From Desulfomicrobium sp. UBA5193 (GTDB taxonomy: Bacteria; Desulfobacterota; Desulfovibrionia; Desulfovibrionales; Desulfomicrobiaceae), in assembly GCA_002412965.1 (NCBI GenBank), contig DHWB01000008.1:1-26936 (forward strand): a DNA stretch of 26,936 nt, written 5' to 3'. The position numbers and the translations under genes are program-made. Shown piece after piece: positions 13,110 to 20,650 of this stretch. Below the pieces are notes generated by a model. That model was given only the letters and a program-made list of their open reading frames with translations. It was not told the DNA's origin and did no database searches. Position 1 is the stretch's first letter, and each line of letters begins with the position of its first letter.

Positions 13110-16000
13110 CCGCACATGCCACGAAACAACACCAGCCTTTCAGTCGCGCAGACGTTAGCGCCCATCCCGAGTCCCATCCCCGTACGACGGACGCTCTGGA
13201 TGCGACTGGCTACGGGAGCATCCACGTGCTGCGCCATTGCCCGAAGACACCGCCCGCAGGGTATGTCCCCTTCCCGCGCGAAGCCATCGAAGGCTCCGTG
13301 GCCGAACGCTTCGAGGCGCAGGTTGTACGAAACCCCGCACAGATCGCCCTGCGCACCCCTTCGTCCGAATGGAGCTATGCGGAATTGAACGCCTCCGCAA
13401 ACCGGGTCGCGCATGGCATACTTTCTTCGGGCGGCAAGGACAGGACGCCGGTGGCCGTGCTCATGGACCAGGACGACCCGGCAATCCCGTCCCTGCTGGG
13501 AGTGCTCAAGGCAGGGCGACCGTATGTATTTCTCGACCCGAGCGATCCGCCGACGCGCTGGGAGAGTATCCTGAACCTGACTGGTGCGGACCTGCTGATC
13601 ACGACCGAGCACGCGGCCGCTCAAATAAAGGACCACGTCAACTCATGCAGGCTGCTGTCCTGCGAAGAACTCAACGCCGGAGGCAATTCCCGGAACCCTG
13701 GTTTCGACGTCAGACCGGACCATCTCGCGGCCATCTTCTTCACCTCCGGTTCGACCGGGGAACCTAAAGGCGTTGCGCGCGATCATCGTCAGATCCTCCA
13801 GTCTACGTGGTTCAACACCAGCACCTATTTCATTTCGCCGGACGACCGCCATTCGCTGCTTTATTTTCCCGGCTTCGGGGCATCCGTATTCTGCATCTTC
13901 GACACACTGCTCAATGGTGCGACACTCTGTGCCCTCAACCCACGGCGCGTAACACCATCTGATCTTGTCTCCTGGGTTCGGACAGAACGCATTACATACT
14001 TCTCCCCCCCAATTGGCATCTGGCGAAACTTTTTAGCGGCCATTCCTTCCGGCGCACCCTGGCCGGACCTGCGCCAGATCACGTTGGCTGGTCAGTCCAT
14101 TTATGGGAGTGATGTGCGAGAATTTCAGTCCCGCTTCGGCAGCGATACTGTCCTCTGCTTCATGCTGGCCATGACCGAGGCCGGCATCGTGACGCACGGC
14201 TATCTGGACCATACGACCGAGGCGGGTGATGGCCCCATCCCGCCCGGGTATCCCGTCGAGGACAAGGAAATCGCGATTCTGGACGACGCAGGCCGGCCCG
14301 TCGAGCCGGGCCAGACAGGCCGGATCGCGATCACCAGCGCTTACATCAGCTCGGGCTACTGGCGGGATGAAGCCCGATCCCGTGAGTGCTTCCGCCAGGA
14401 CGCTGCGAATCCTTGCCGCAGAACGTTGCTGACCAGTGATCGCGGACGGTTTCGGCCTGACGGATGCCTGGAATATTTCGGACGGGAGGATTCGGTGGTC
14501 AAGGTGCGAGGATACCGGGTCGACCTCAGCGCAGTGGAGGCGGTGCTCAACAGCCACCCGTCCGTCCACGGCGCGACCGTCATCGCCGGGCAGTGGCACG
14601 GACACGAACCGGCCCTGGCCGCCTACGTTGTCCCCCGGTCCGAAATGCCTGCCACCCTGGCGGAACTACGCGCCTTTGTCTCCGGCAAATTGCCCGCATA
14701 TATGGTTCCCAGACACATCCAGTTCCTGGAGACAATGCCCCTGACGTCAACCGGTAAGATCAATCGTCGCGCACTGCCTGCTCCGGGACGGTTCCGCCCT
14801 GAATTGGCAACTCCCTTCATCGCGCCCCGCAACGAAACGGAAGCCCGGATTGCGACGATATGGTCCGATCTTCTGGAATTGAGCAATGTCGGGGTCAAGG
14901 ATGATTTCTTTGAACTGGGCGGCGATTCGCTGCAGGCAATGCGCATGGCCATGGCCGTCGAACAAATACTGCATCGCCTTGTCCCCTCGGACTTCTTCCA
15001 CTCTCCAACGATAGAGCGCCTTGCGCTAATGCTCGCCGAAGAGTCGCGTGACCCTCATGCCGGCCGAGGCGACGCCGATCATTTGAACTCTGCGCACCGG
15101 GCACAGGCCAAACTCCTCTCGCTGCGGCAAGGCATGAAGCGAGTTCTCTCGGCCGGCCCCACGTGGCGTGGGCTTGCCCTGCCATACAGGGCGGGGACTC
15201 GCCTGCAGCGCACAATGGTGACCCAACCCGTCATCAAACGATACTTTTCCGCAAGGCTGCTGCTGCTCAAGGAATGGGCCGACAAACTCGGCATCGCGGC
15301 GGACGTGGAGGAACTCTACACGATTGGCCTGTTGGCAAACACGTGGAAGGTGTGGCGAACCCAGGCCCTTTCACGCACCGACGCCTTAGGCCGATGGCTG
15401 AACATCAGCGACCCGAACGATTACCTGCGGGCCTCCTCCGGATCTTCAGCGGGGGTCGTGCTCGCGGTGCCCCATACCGGAGGTCTGGGTCTCCCCGTGC
15501 TCAAGGTTTGTCAGCGCAATGGGCGCGAAACCGCATCTGTCACGAACGCCCCCTGGCTGGGTGAAAACGATGGTTCGGATGCTTGGGCGCACCGACAAAC
15601 CAAGGCGCGTTCCAAGATGATCTGGGAGGCCCAGCAGGTCCTGCTCCGAGGAGGCGTGGCGTTTATCGCCGCGGATGGTCTCAACGGCCGGCAAGCCGTC
15701 GAGGTCGATTTCTGGGGACAACGGCGTCCTTTCCAGGTCGGCGCCGCGGAACTGGCCGTGGCGACCGGGGCGGCGTTTGTGCCGGTCTACATCAGGCTCG
15801 ATGCCGAAGGCCGCGTCCAGGTCGATGTCGCTCCAGAACTGACGGCGGATGGAGCTACCCCGCAGGAGCGGATCACGCAACTCACCCGCCGCTACGGCGA
15901 GGACTATGAGGCCCGCTGGCCGCAATTCTTCGCCTCCATGATCTGGAAACATCTCGAGTACAACTTGCGGCCGACCCCGGAGACCGCGCGCCGATTTTGA
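13106..16000 (+). CDS. Adenylation-carrier-acyltransferase fusion (A-PCP-LpxL-like), product unknown
   Basis: A 964-residue three-domain enzyme. Residues 60-560 are an NRPS-type adenylation domain: FFTSGSTGEPKG (211-222), FMLAMTEAG (352-360), TSDRGRFRPDG in place of the usual TGD motif (443-453), GREDSVVKVRGYR (459-471) and catalytic K551 in PLTSTGKINRR. Residues about 575-645 are a carrier domain with phosphopantetheine S608 in LGGDSLQAM. Residues about 690-950 resemble lysophospholipid/lipid A acyltransferases (LpxL/HtrB type): H790 in PHTGGLGL, then GGVAFIAADG and FWGQRRPFQVGAAELAVATGAAFVPVYIR. The usual acid five residues after that His is missing. No condensation or thioesterase domain is present. 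The likely scheme is to activate an amino or fatty acid, hold it as a thioester and transfer it to a lipid or amine. It is translationally coupled (ATGA) to the importer genes. Confidence 0.88.
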   Translation: MTAHATKQHQPFSRADVSAHPESHPRTTDALDATGYGSIHVLRHCPKTPPAGYVPFPREAIEGSVAERFEAQVVRNPAQIALRTPSSEWSYAELNASANRVAHGILSSGGKDRTPVAVLMDQDDPAIPSLLGVLKAGRPYVFLDPSDPPTRWESILNLTGADLLITTEHAAAQIKDHVNSCRLLSCEELNAGGNSRNPGFDVRPDHLAAIFFTSGSTGEPKGVARDHRQILQSTWFNTSTYFISPDDRHSLLYFPGFGASVFCIFDTLLNGATLCALNPRRVTPSDLVSWVRTERITYFSPPIGIWRNFLAAIPSGAPWPDLRQITLAGQSIYGSDVREFQSRFGSDTVLCFMLAMTEAGIVTHGYLDHTTEAGDGPIPPGYPVEDKEIAILDDAGRPVEPGQTGRIAITSAYISSGYWRDEARSRECFRQDAANPCRRTLLTSDRGRFRPDGCLEYFGREDSVVKVRGYRVDLSAVEAVLNSHPSVHGATVIAGQWHGHEPALAAYVVPRSEMPATLAELRAFVSGKLPAYMVPRHIQFLETMPLTSTGKINRRALPAPGRFRPELATPFIAPRNETEARIATIWSDLLELSNVGVKDDFFELGGDSLQAMRMAMAVEQILHRLVPSDFFHSPTIERLALMLAEESRDPHAGRGDADHLNSAHRAQAKLLSLRQGMKRVLSAGPTWRGLALPYRAGTRLQRTMVTQPVIKRYFSARLLLLKEWADKLGIAADVEELYTIGLLANTWKVWRTQALSRTDALGRWLNISDPNDYLRASSGSSAGVVLAVPHTGGLGLPVLKVCQRNGRETASVTNAPWLGENDGSDAWAHRQTKARSKMIWEAQQVLLRGGVAFIAADGLNGRQAVEVDFWGQRRPFQVGAAELAVATGAAFVPVYIRLDAEGRVQVDVAPELTADGATPQERITQLTRRYGEDYEARWPQFFASMIWKHLEYNLRPTPETARRF

Positions 16001-16039
16001 CTTGGGCATGCACACGACTGAAGGCGGCAAACTTCCCTC

Positions 16040-16068
16040 TTGCCTTCATCCGCGCCTTTGCATAAAAG
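16040..16068 (+). promoter_or_regulatory. Promoter of first tRNA-Phe
   Basis: TTGCCT and TAAAAG are spaced 17 bases apart. Transcription would start about 10-12 bases before the tRNA, the normal distance for a tRNA promoter. Confidence 0.5.
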
Positions 16069-16086
16069 CACCTCTCACCCCACGTT

Positions 16087-16162
16087 GCCGGGGTAGCTCA
16101 GTCGGTAGAGCAGGGGACTGAAAATCCCCGTGTCGGCAGTTCAACTCTGTCCCCCGGCACCA
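16087..16162 (+). tRNA. tRNA-Phe (GAA), copy 1
   Basis: A 76-base gene with acceptor GCCGGGG/CCCCGGC, anticodon stem GGGGA/TCCCC with loop CTGAAAA (anticodon GAA), T arm GGCAG/CTGTC, discriminator A and encoded CCA. It is identical in all 76 bases to the copy at 16338. Confidence 0.95.
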
Positions 16163-16169
16163 TGAAATC

Positions 16170-16193
16170 AAGGTCGCACCATGCGGCCTTTTT
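16170..16193 (+). terminator. Terminator of tRNA-Phe copy 1
   Basis: AAGGTCGCA pairs with TGCGGCCTT (9 bp, one G-U) around a 3-base loop and is followed by T5. It starts 8 bases after the CCA end. Confidence 0.8.
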
Positions 16194-16272
16194 CATTTTT
16201 GGCGGCCATCGGGCACACACAGACCTGAAATTTCTCGTTCGGAAAGCCATTTCACGTTGCGGCAGACATCCC

Positions 16273-16321
16273 AAAAAAAAAATCATTTTTGGGCTTGCCA
16301 AAGATGATTGATTTCCATAAT
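16273..16321 (+). promoter_or_regulatory. Promoter with UP-like A/T tracts for second tRNA-Phe
   Basis: TTGCCA (16295-16300) and CATAAT (16316-16321, 5/6) lie 15 bases apart, 16 bases before the tRNA. Immediately upstream of the -35 are a run of ten A and a run of five T (16273-16290), as in UP elements of strong stable-RNA promoters. These tracts, with flanking CCC/GGG, also form an 8-bp inverted repeat (16270-16293). Confidence 0.5.
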
Positions 16322-16337
16322 AACGGTCTTCCGTCGA

Positions 16338-16413
16338 GCCGGGGTAGCTCAGTCGGTAGAGCAGGGGACTGAAAATCCCCGTGTCGGCAGTTCAACTCTG
16401 TCCCCCGGCACCA
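16338..16413 (+). tRNA. tRNA-Phe (GAA), copy 2
   Basis: Identical over 76 bases to the copy 251 bases upstream, with anticodon GAA and encoded CCA. The 3' flank is also duplicated through the terminator stem, but the upstream flank differs. It is a duplication of tRNA plus terminator with separate promoters. Confidence 0.95.
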
Positions 16414-16420
16414 TGAAATC

Positions 16421-16448
16421 AAGGTCGCACTTACGCGGCCTTTTTTTT
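16421..16448 (+). terminator. Terminator of tRNA-Phe copy 2
   Basis: AAGGTCGC pairs with GCGGCCTT (8 bp, one G-U), loop ACTTAC, followed by a run of eight T counting the stem end. It is the diverged twin of the copy 1 terminator. Confidence 0.85.
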
Positions 16449-16464
16449 ATCAAAACGGCGAGCG

Positions 16465-16502
16465 CGGAGTCCCACAGCCTAGGGATGACGAACTCCGTTT
16501 TT
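16465..16502 (+). terminator. Possible second hairpin terminator
   Basis: CGGAGT pairs with ACTCCG around an interior TCCC/GGGA pairing and is followed by five T. It could back up the tRNA terminator. The remaining 148 bases up to the next gene show no other clear signal. Confidence 0.35.
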
Positions 16503-16650
16503 GTTCAACACTGATCGGGCCTGCAAGGCTGGCACTTCCATCGCGTGAGATTCAATCCTCAGCGCTCACGCCGCGTCAAGTCTTGACGAAACGAGCCTTG
16601 AACACCTACCGCCTCTTCATCCACCGGTCTTGCAACAGGAGACTTGGGCC

Positions 16651-17241
16651 ATGATCATCACCCAAAAATGCCACGCGAACCGCGTAACTTTCGATTTCGA
16701 ACCCGACACCCTGAGCTATACCAGATCCGATTCATACGGCTCGCACTCCTTTCAACTGCCCTATGGTTCCATTGGCATGGATCCGCGTCTGACCACGGAA
16801 CGAAACGGCACCCTCTTCAACGGAGCCATCCTGCTCTCGCTCTGGGGCTTGGCGCAAGCCGCATTCAACCTGGGACACGGAGACCTGCTCGGGCTCATCT
16901 TCATCTTTCCGGGCGCGTTGTGCTTCCTCCTCCACGCCATGACCAAGACCACCATAACATCCCTAAGCTCCGACGCCGGGGAAATCGCACTGCTTCACGA
17001 CAGCCAATTTGACCGCATCATGTCGGAAATCCGCGAGCGCAGAAAAAAACAGCTTCTTGACTGGTACGGAAACATCAACTTTGCCAACGACCCCGAAGAG
17101 GAAATCCGCAAATTCCACTGGCTCCACTCCCAGCAACTGATCAGCGCGGACCAGCTGCAAAAGATCATCAACACGATCCGCAACGCCGACAATTCTGGCC
17201 TTTTGGAAGAATATGACGAGTCTCCCCCACCACAGCAATAG
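16651..17241 (+). CDS. Uncharacterised two-helix membrane protein
   Basis: I do not recognise this 196-residue protein. The ATG at 16651 has AGGAG 10 bases upstream; a TTG at 16630 in the same frame is less likely. The N-terminal 50 residues are soluble and beta-rich in appearance (RVTFDFEPDTLSYTRSD). Two hydrophobic helices follow (about 57-72 and 79-98) with a short turn, then a charged C-terminal region of about 95 residues (EIRERRKKQLLDWYGN, then EEEIRKFHWLHSQQLIS) ending in acidic residues and SPPPQQ. It stands alone between tRNA-Phe and the CofD-like gene. Confidence 0.8.
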   Translation: MIITQKCHANRVTFDFEPDTLSYTRSDSYGSHSFQLPYGSIGMDPRLTTERNGTLFNGAILLSLWGLAQAAFNLGHGDLLGLIFIFPGALCFLLHAMTKTTITSLSSDAGEIALLHDSQFDRIMSEIRERRKKQLLDWYGNINFANDPEEEIRKFHWLHSQQLISADQLQKIINTIRNADNSGLLEEYDESPPPQQ

Positions 17242-17290
17242 GCTCCCGGTGCACAGCCGTTTGAATGCAGTGACATCTGCCTCACAAGAT

Positions 17291-17310
17291 GTGTATGCGT
17301 ACGCAGACAC
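17291..17310. promoter_or_regulatory. 20-bp near-palindrome upstream of the CofD-like gene
   Basis: GTGTATGCGTACGCAGACAC is symmetric except for one base pair, with the perfect core TGCGTACGCA. It lies 106 bases before the CofD-like start in the 174-base gap. It is a candidate operator; no regulator is encoded next to it. Confidence 0.35.
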
Positions 17311-17415
17311 GGGGGATGGCGGCGTGGAATCAAAACTGTGCTGGATGTTTGAGTTCAAAAAGGGACTTAATTTTAGCCAAGGCGAGAGCGTTAGCCTGCG
17401 CATACCGGATCGCGC

Positions 17416-18612
17416 ATGACCACATCCTCGGTTCGAGCCATCCGGAAAATCAGAATCCCGGATCCCGTCCGCGTGACCAACGCACTGCGCAGTCCGGACC
17501 AAGGGCCACGCATCCTTTTTTTCTCCGGTGGCACTGCCCTTAGGGACACAAGCCAGCGCCTGGTCGACTACACCCACAATTCCGTGCATCTGGTCACGCC
17601 GTTTGATTCCGGCGGCAGTTCGGCAGTTCTGCGACGTTACTTCGACATGCCGGCCATCGGCGATCTGCGCAGCAGGCTCATGGTCCTGGCGGACCGCACC
17701 TTGAACGGTGTCACTGAAGTCTACGATCTCTTTACCTATCGTCTGCCCAAGACCGCAAGCCCAGAGGAATTGCGTGCCGAACTGGGGGCGATGGTTCGTG
17801 GCAGCCATCCCTTGGTCGCCCGAATCTCGGACCCCATGCGCAAGACCGTCCTGCATCACCTGGATATCTTCGAGGACTCCATCGACCTGGATTTCAACCT
17901 GCGCGGCGCGAGCATCGGCAACCTCATTCTGACAGCCGGATACCTCGAACACAGCCGACACATAGACCCCATCGTCTCCATCTATTCCCAGTTGGTGAAG
18001 GTGCGAGGGGAAGTCCGCCTTCTGACCAACTCAAATCTGCAATTACGGGCGGTGCTCGCAAACGGCGCACATCTCATCGGCCAGCATCTGATCACGGGCA
18101 AGGAAACCCCGTCCCTGGACTCTACCGTAACCGAACTTTGCCTCGTCGATCCGGCCAAGGGGAACGTCCCTTTCCGGCCGCCCATAGGAAACAAAATCCG
18201 CGACGCCATCAGAAACGCGGACCTCATCTGTTACCCCGTAGGCAGCTTTTACAGTTCGCTCATCGCCAACCTGCTGCCCGCCGGAGTGGGCCAGGCCATA
18301 AGCCAGTCGCCCTGCCCCAAAGTTTTCATCCCCAACACTTTTGCGGATCCCGAATCCTTGGGCCTGTCCCTGGCGGACCAAACCCGCATCCTCCTTCGCC
18401 ACCTGCGGGCCGACGCTCCCGGCACCATCGCCACCCGCGACGTCCTCGATGTTGTCCTGCTCGACCCGACCATCTCCTATCCCGGCGCCGAAAACCCGGA
18501 GCAGGAACTCGCCGCCTTGGGAGTGCCGGTCATGCTGACGCCTCTTGCCGTGAAGAGGACCGGAGCCATTGACCCACGCCTGCTCTGCGAGGCGCTGCTT
18601 TCCCTGATTTAA
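17416..18612 (+). CDS. CofD-like protein of the GAK system
   Basis: A 398-residue protein related to CofD (2-phospho-L-lactate transferase) and YvcK. The phosphate loop reads FFSGGTALRD (35-44) and the second family motif is DSGGSSAVLRRYFD (64-77), followed by PAIGDLRSRLMVLAD. A later conserved part is NADLICYPVGSFYSSLIANLLP. From memory, the wording and length match the CofD-related member of the GAK gene set (ATP-grasp enzyme, CofD-like protein, HprK-like kinase and a small XXXCH protein), found mainly in deltaproteobacteria with unknown function. None of the other three members is in the window. The RBS before the ATG is weak. Confidence 0.85.
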   Translation: MTTSSVRAIRKIRIPDPVRVTNALRSPDQGPRILFFSGGTALRDTSQRLVDYTHNSVHLVTPFDSGGSSAVLRRYFDMPAIGDLRSRLMVLADRTLNGVTEVYDLFTYRLPKTASPEELRAELGAMVRGSHPLVARISDPMRKTVLHHLDIFEDSIDLDFNLRGASIGNLILTAGYLEHSRHIDPIVSIYSQLVKVRGEVRLLTNSNLQLRAVLANGAHLIGQHLITGKETPSLDSTVTELCLVDPAKGNVPFRPPIGNKIRDAIRNADLICYPVGSFYSSLIANLLPAGVGQAISQSPCPKVFIPNTFADPESLGLSLADQTRILLRHLRADAPGTIATRDVLDVVLLDPTISYPGAENPEQELAALGVPVMLTPLAVKRTGAIDPRLLCEALLSLI

Positions 18613-18617
18613 AAATA

Positions 18618-18673
18618 ATGGGAATTATGGGATGTATGGGGCAGGCGCACTTCATACATCCCATAATTCCCAT
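18618..18673. repeat. 21-bp perfect inverted repeat built from 9-bp units; likely bidirectional terminator
   Basis: Bases 18618-18638 are exactly complementary to 18653-18673 around a 14-base loop, in the gap between two converging genes. Each arm contains ATGGG (or CCCAT) repeated with a 9-base period, and a further CCCAT copy follows at 18677-18682. An A-rich stretch precedes it and a T/C-rich stretch follows. It should fold strongly in either transcript. Confidence 0.8.
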
Positions 18674-18690
18674 ACTTCCCATTCTCTCAT

Positions 18691-20079
18691 TCAAAAAACT
18701 CGACTTGAACGCAGCCCGGCCCATCCTCCGCTCGTGCGCAGGTGGTCCAAAAACGCGCCCACTCCGCCAGCATCGCAATGGCCGATGGTCCAGTCCGCAC
18801 CCAGCCTGGCCTCCTCGCTGGCATTGCCCACTGCGGCGCAGCCTCCGCACAGGGCGAACAGAGGCTCGTCATTTTCCGTGTCGCCGATGGCCAGCGAATG
18901 CAAAACCGGCCATGCGCTGTTCTGCATGACCGTACGCGCGGCCTGCCCCTTGTTTCCAGACAGGGGGAGAAATTCCAGGAAGTGCCTGTCGCTGCGGCAG
19001 CAATCCACTCCAAGCTCCGCCGCCAGGAGGCGCAATTCGCCGTCACGCTTCATGTCGGCCCCGTTCGTGATACATAAAATCTTGAGCACCGGCCCGGATT
19101 GGACGTCCCTTACAGGACGGATTTCGCCGTAGCGGTCAAAAACATCGTCCAGCGAACCCTCCCACGTGGCGCCCGCCTCAATGCCATCCTTGCGGTACAG
19201 AGCAATGGGCAAGCCCATGCTCTCAAGGGCGGTTCGCAGCTTTTGCGCGGCCTCGCCAAGATCGGCCAGCACTGTGACCTCGCCTTGATCCAGAAGGCAG
19301 GTCCCATTGGCCGTGATCTGAGCCGAAGTCAGCCCCAGCTTCCGCGCCAAGGGCGCAATGCTCAAGGGATGCTTGCCCGTGGCCAGGGAAAAGGCCCCGC
19401 CCGCCGCCGTGTACGCCTTGATCGCCATAATGTTTTCCGCCGAAAGCGTGTCTCCGGGCCGGATCAGGGTGTTGTCCACATCGCAGAAGACCCAGGGTAG
19501 GGGGCGGTTTTCGGCCATCTCTTCGGCCCATTCCAAAAACCAGTCCCGCACCTCGCTGACCATGATTCCGGCGCGACGGATCTTGTCTGGGTTGTGCGGA
19601 TTGCGATGGGCGATGTCCTGAAAACGCCGCGCAAAGGAAACGCGCGAGCCCACCCCGGCCGCGCGCCAATCGGCAATCGTCACGGCCCGCACCAGCCAGG
19701 CCGCGTCCGGCATTGGAGGCCGGAGCGCATACTCCTCGGCCGCACCGCAGACCATGCCGCATTTTCTGTCCGCCTGAGAATGCCGCAACACCCCCTCCAC
19801 AACCCACGGATGCTCATCACGCTCAGCCAGAAACAAGGCTCCGTCGAGCGGATGATATCCGAAGCGGCGCAGGGCCGGAGCATAGCCGATGTCGTGCAGC
19901 AGGGCGCTACGCTCTAATAGCGCACCTTGCGCATCGGAGATGGCAAAACTCGCGTTCAAGTCGCAGGCAAATGCGCAGGCATCGCGCATGTGCGCCAGAC
20001 GCGGCATGTGTTCGGTAAAAAGGCTTTCGAGGGCACCGAGATCTATACCCGATGCGGGCTGGCAATATATTGATGGCAT
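18691..20079 (-). CDS. HD-domain / HAD-hydrolase fusion protein
   Basis: A 462-residue two-domain phosphohydrolase candidate. The N-terminal part (about 25-175) is an HD domain with H30, the HD pair H62-D63 in LLHDIGYAP, then H76 and H100, which resembles metal-dependent phosphohydrolases. The C-terminal part (about 195-455) is a Cof-type HAD hydrolase with nucleophile motif DVDNT (200-204), a cap region, lysine in GNKGQA and acidic motif GDTEND. I chose ATG 20079, which has AGGA 7 bases upstream; the frame opens earlier at 20115. The substrate is unknown. It converges on the GAK CofD-like gene across a strong hairpin. Confidence 0.85.
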   Translation of the reverse strand: MPSIYCQPASGIDLGALESLFTEHMPRLAHMRDACAFACDLNASFAISDAQGALLERSALLHDIGYAPALRRFGYHPLDGALFLAERDEHPWVVEGVLRHSQADRKCGMVCGAAEEYALRPPMPDAAWLVRAVTIADWRAAGVGSRVSFARRFQDIAHRNPHNPDKIRRAGIMVSEVRDWFLEWAEEMAENRPLPWVFCDVDNTLIRPGDTLSAENIMAIKAYTAAGGAFSLATGKHPLSIAPLARKLGLTSAQITANGTCLLDQGEVTVLADLGEAAQKLRTALESMGLPIALYRKDGIEAGATWEGSLDDVFDRYGEIRPVRDVQSGPVLKILCITNGADMKRDGELRLLAAELGVDCCRSDRHFLEFLPLSGNKGQAARTVMQNSAWPVLHSLAIGDTENDEPLFALCGGCAAVGNASEEARLGADWTIGHCDAGGVGAFLDHLRTSGGWAGLRSSRVF

Positions 20080-20211
20080 GTTATTTCCTATGGGGGGATG
20101 GCTGTGTCTGCGCAAGCGAAAGGACTGTCAGGACTGGCGAAAAATTGATTTGCCGTTTACTTTCAAGTGGATTCAGCTTAGCGATTACAGTAAATACTAA
20201 GGACTTATGGC

Positions 20212-20427
20212 ATGAAAGAAATTGATCGTCTTCTCCAGCAAGCACGGAGCATAATTCAAAGTCTGGGCATCAACCCCTTGATCCTGGCTTTGGGGGCGCT
20301 CTTCTGCCTGTTTTTTCCGCGCTTTTTCATTCTCGCGGCCTTTGGATACGCGGTCTACTGGATAGCCAAGAACATCTGGCTCGAACCGAGGCGCAAGGGC
20401 TCAAGAAAAGGCCGCAGACGACATTAG
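20212..20427 (+). CDS. Small membrane protein, 71 residues
   Basis: Unrecognised. The sequence has an amphipathic N-terminal helix (MKEIDRLLQQARSIIQSL), two closely spaced hydrophobic segments (about 22-34 and 36-52, split by PRF), and a strongly basic tail EPRRKGSRKGRRRH. AAGGA lies 8 bases before the ATG. An overlapping ATG-GCA-TGA mini-frame begins 5 bases earlier. A second small membrane protein gene follows after 30 bases, probably in one operon. Confidence 0.7.
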   Translation: MKEIDRLLQQARSIIQSLGINPLILALGALFCLFFPRFFILAAFGYAVYWIAKNIWLEPRRKGSRKGRRRH

Positions 20428-20457
20428 CACTTTTTTCCAAACAACGAGAGGATATTC

Positions 20458-20646
20458 ATGGCTTCCACTCCGCGTCTCAGCATCCGCATTCTCCAGGCCA
20501 TCATTCACAGGGTCTGGACCGTGCTCTTTTTTTTATCGGTCATCTCCGTGCTTTCCCTGACCAACCATTGGTGGGACAACATCCTGAGCGGCTACAATGC
20601 CCTTCAAAACTTGATTCTGGCCGGAATCGATCTGTTTCGCCAATAA
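20458..20646 (+). CDS. Small membrane protein, 62 residues
   Basis: Unrecognised. It has a basic N-terminus (MASTPRLSIRILQAIIHR), one clear hydrophobic helix (about 19-34), an aromatic patch NHWWDN and a second, weaker hydrophobic stretch. GAGAGGA precedes the ATG. Its stop codon lies only 4 bases from the end of the converging minus-strand gene, with no terminator between. Confidence 0.7.
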   Translation: MASTPRLSIRILQAIIHRVWTVLFFLSVISVLSLTNHWWDNILSGYNALQNLILAGIDLFRQ

Positions 20647-20650
20647 ATAA

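Noticed and set aside
16963..17961. Minus-strand frame (332 codons) across two plus-strand genes and their gap
   Set aside because: It is antisense to the CofD-like motifs and has no RBS or family pattern.
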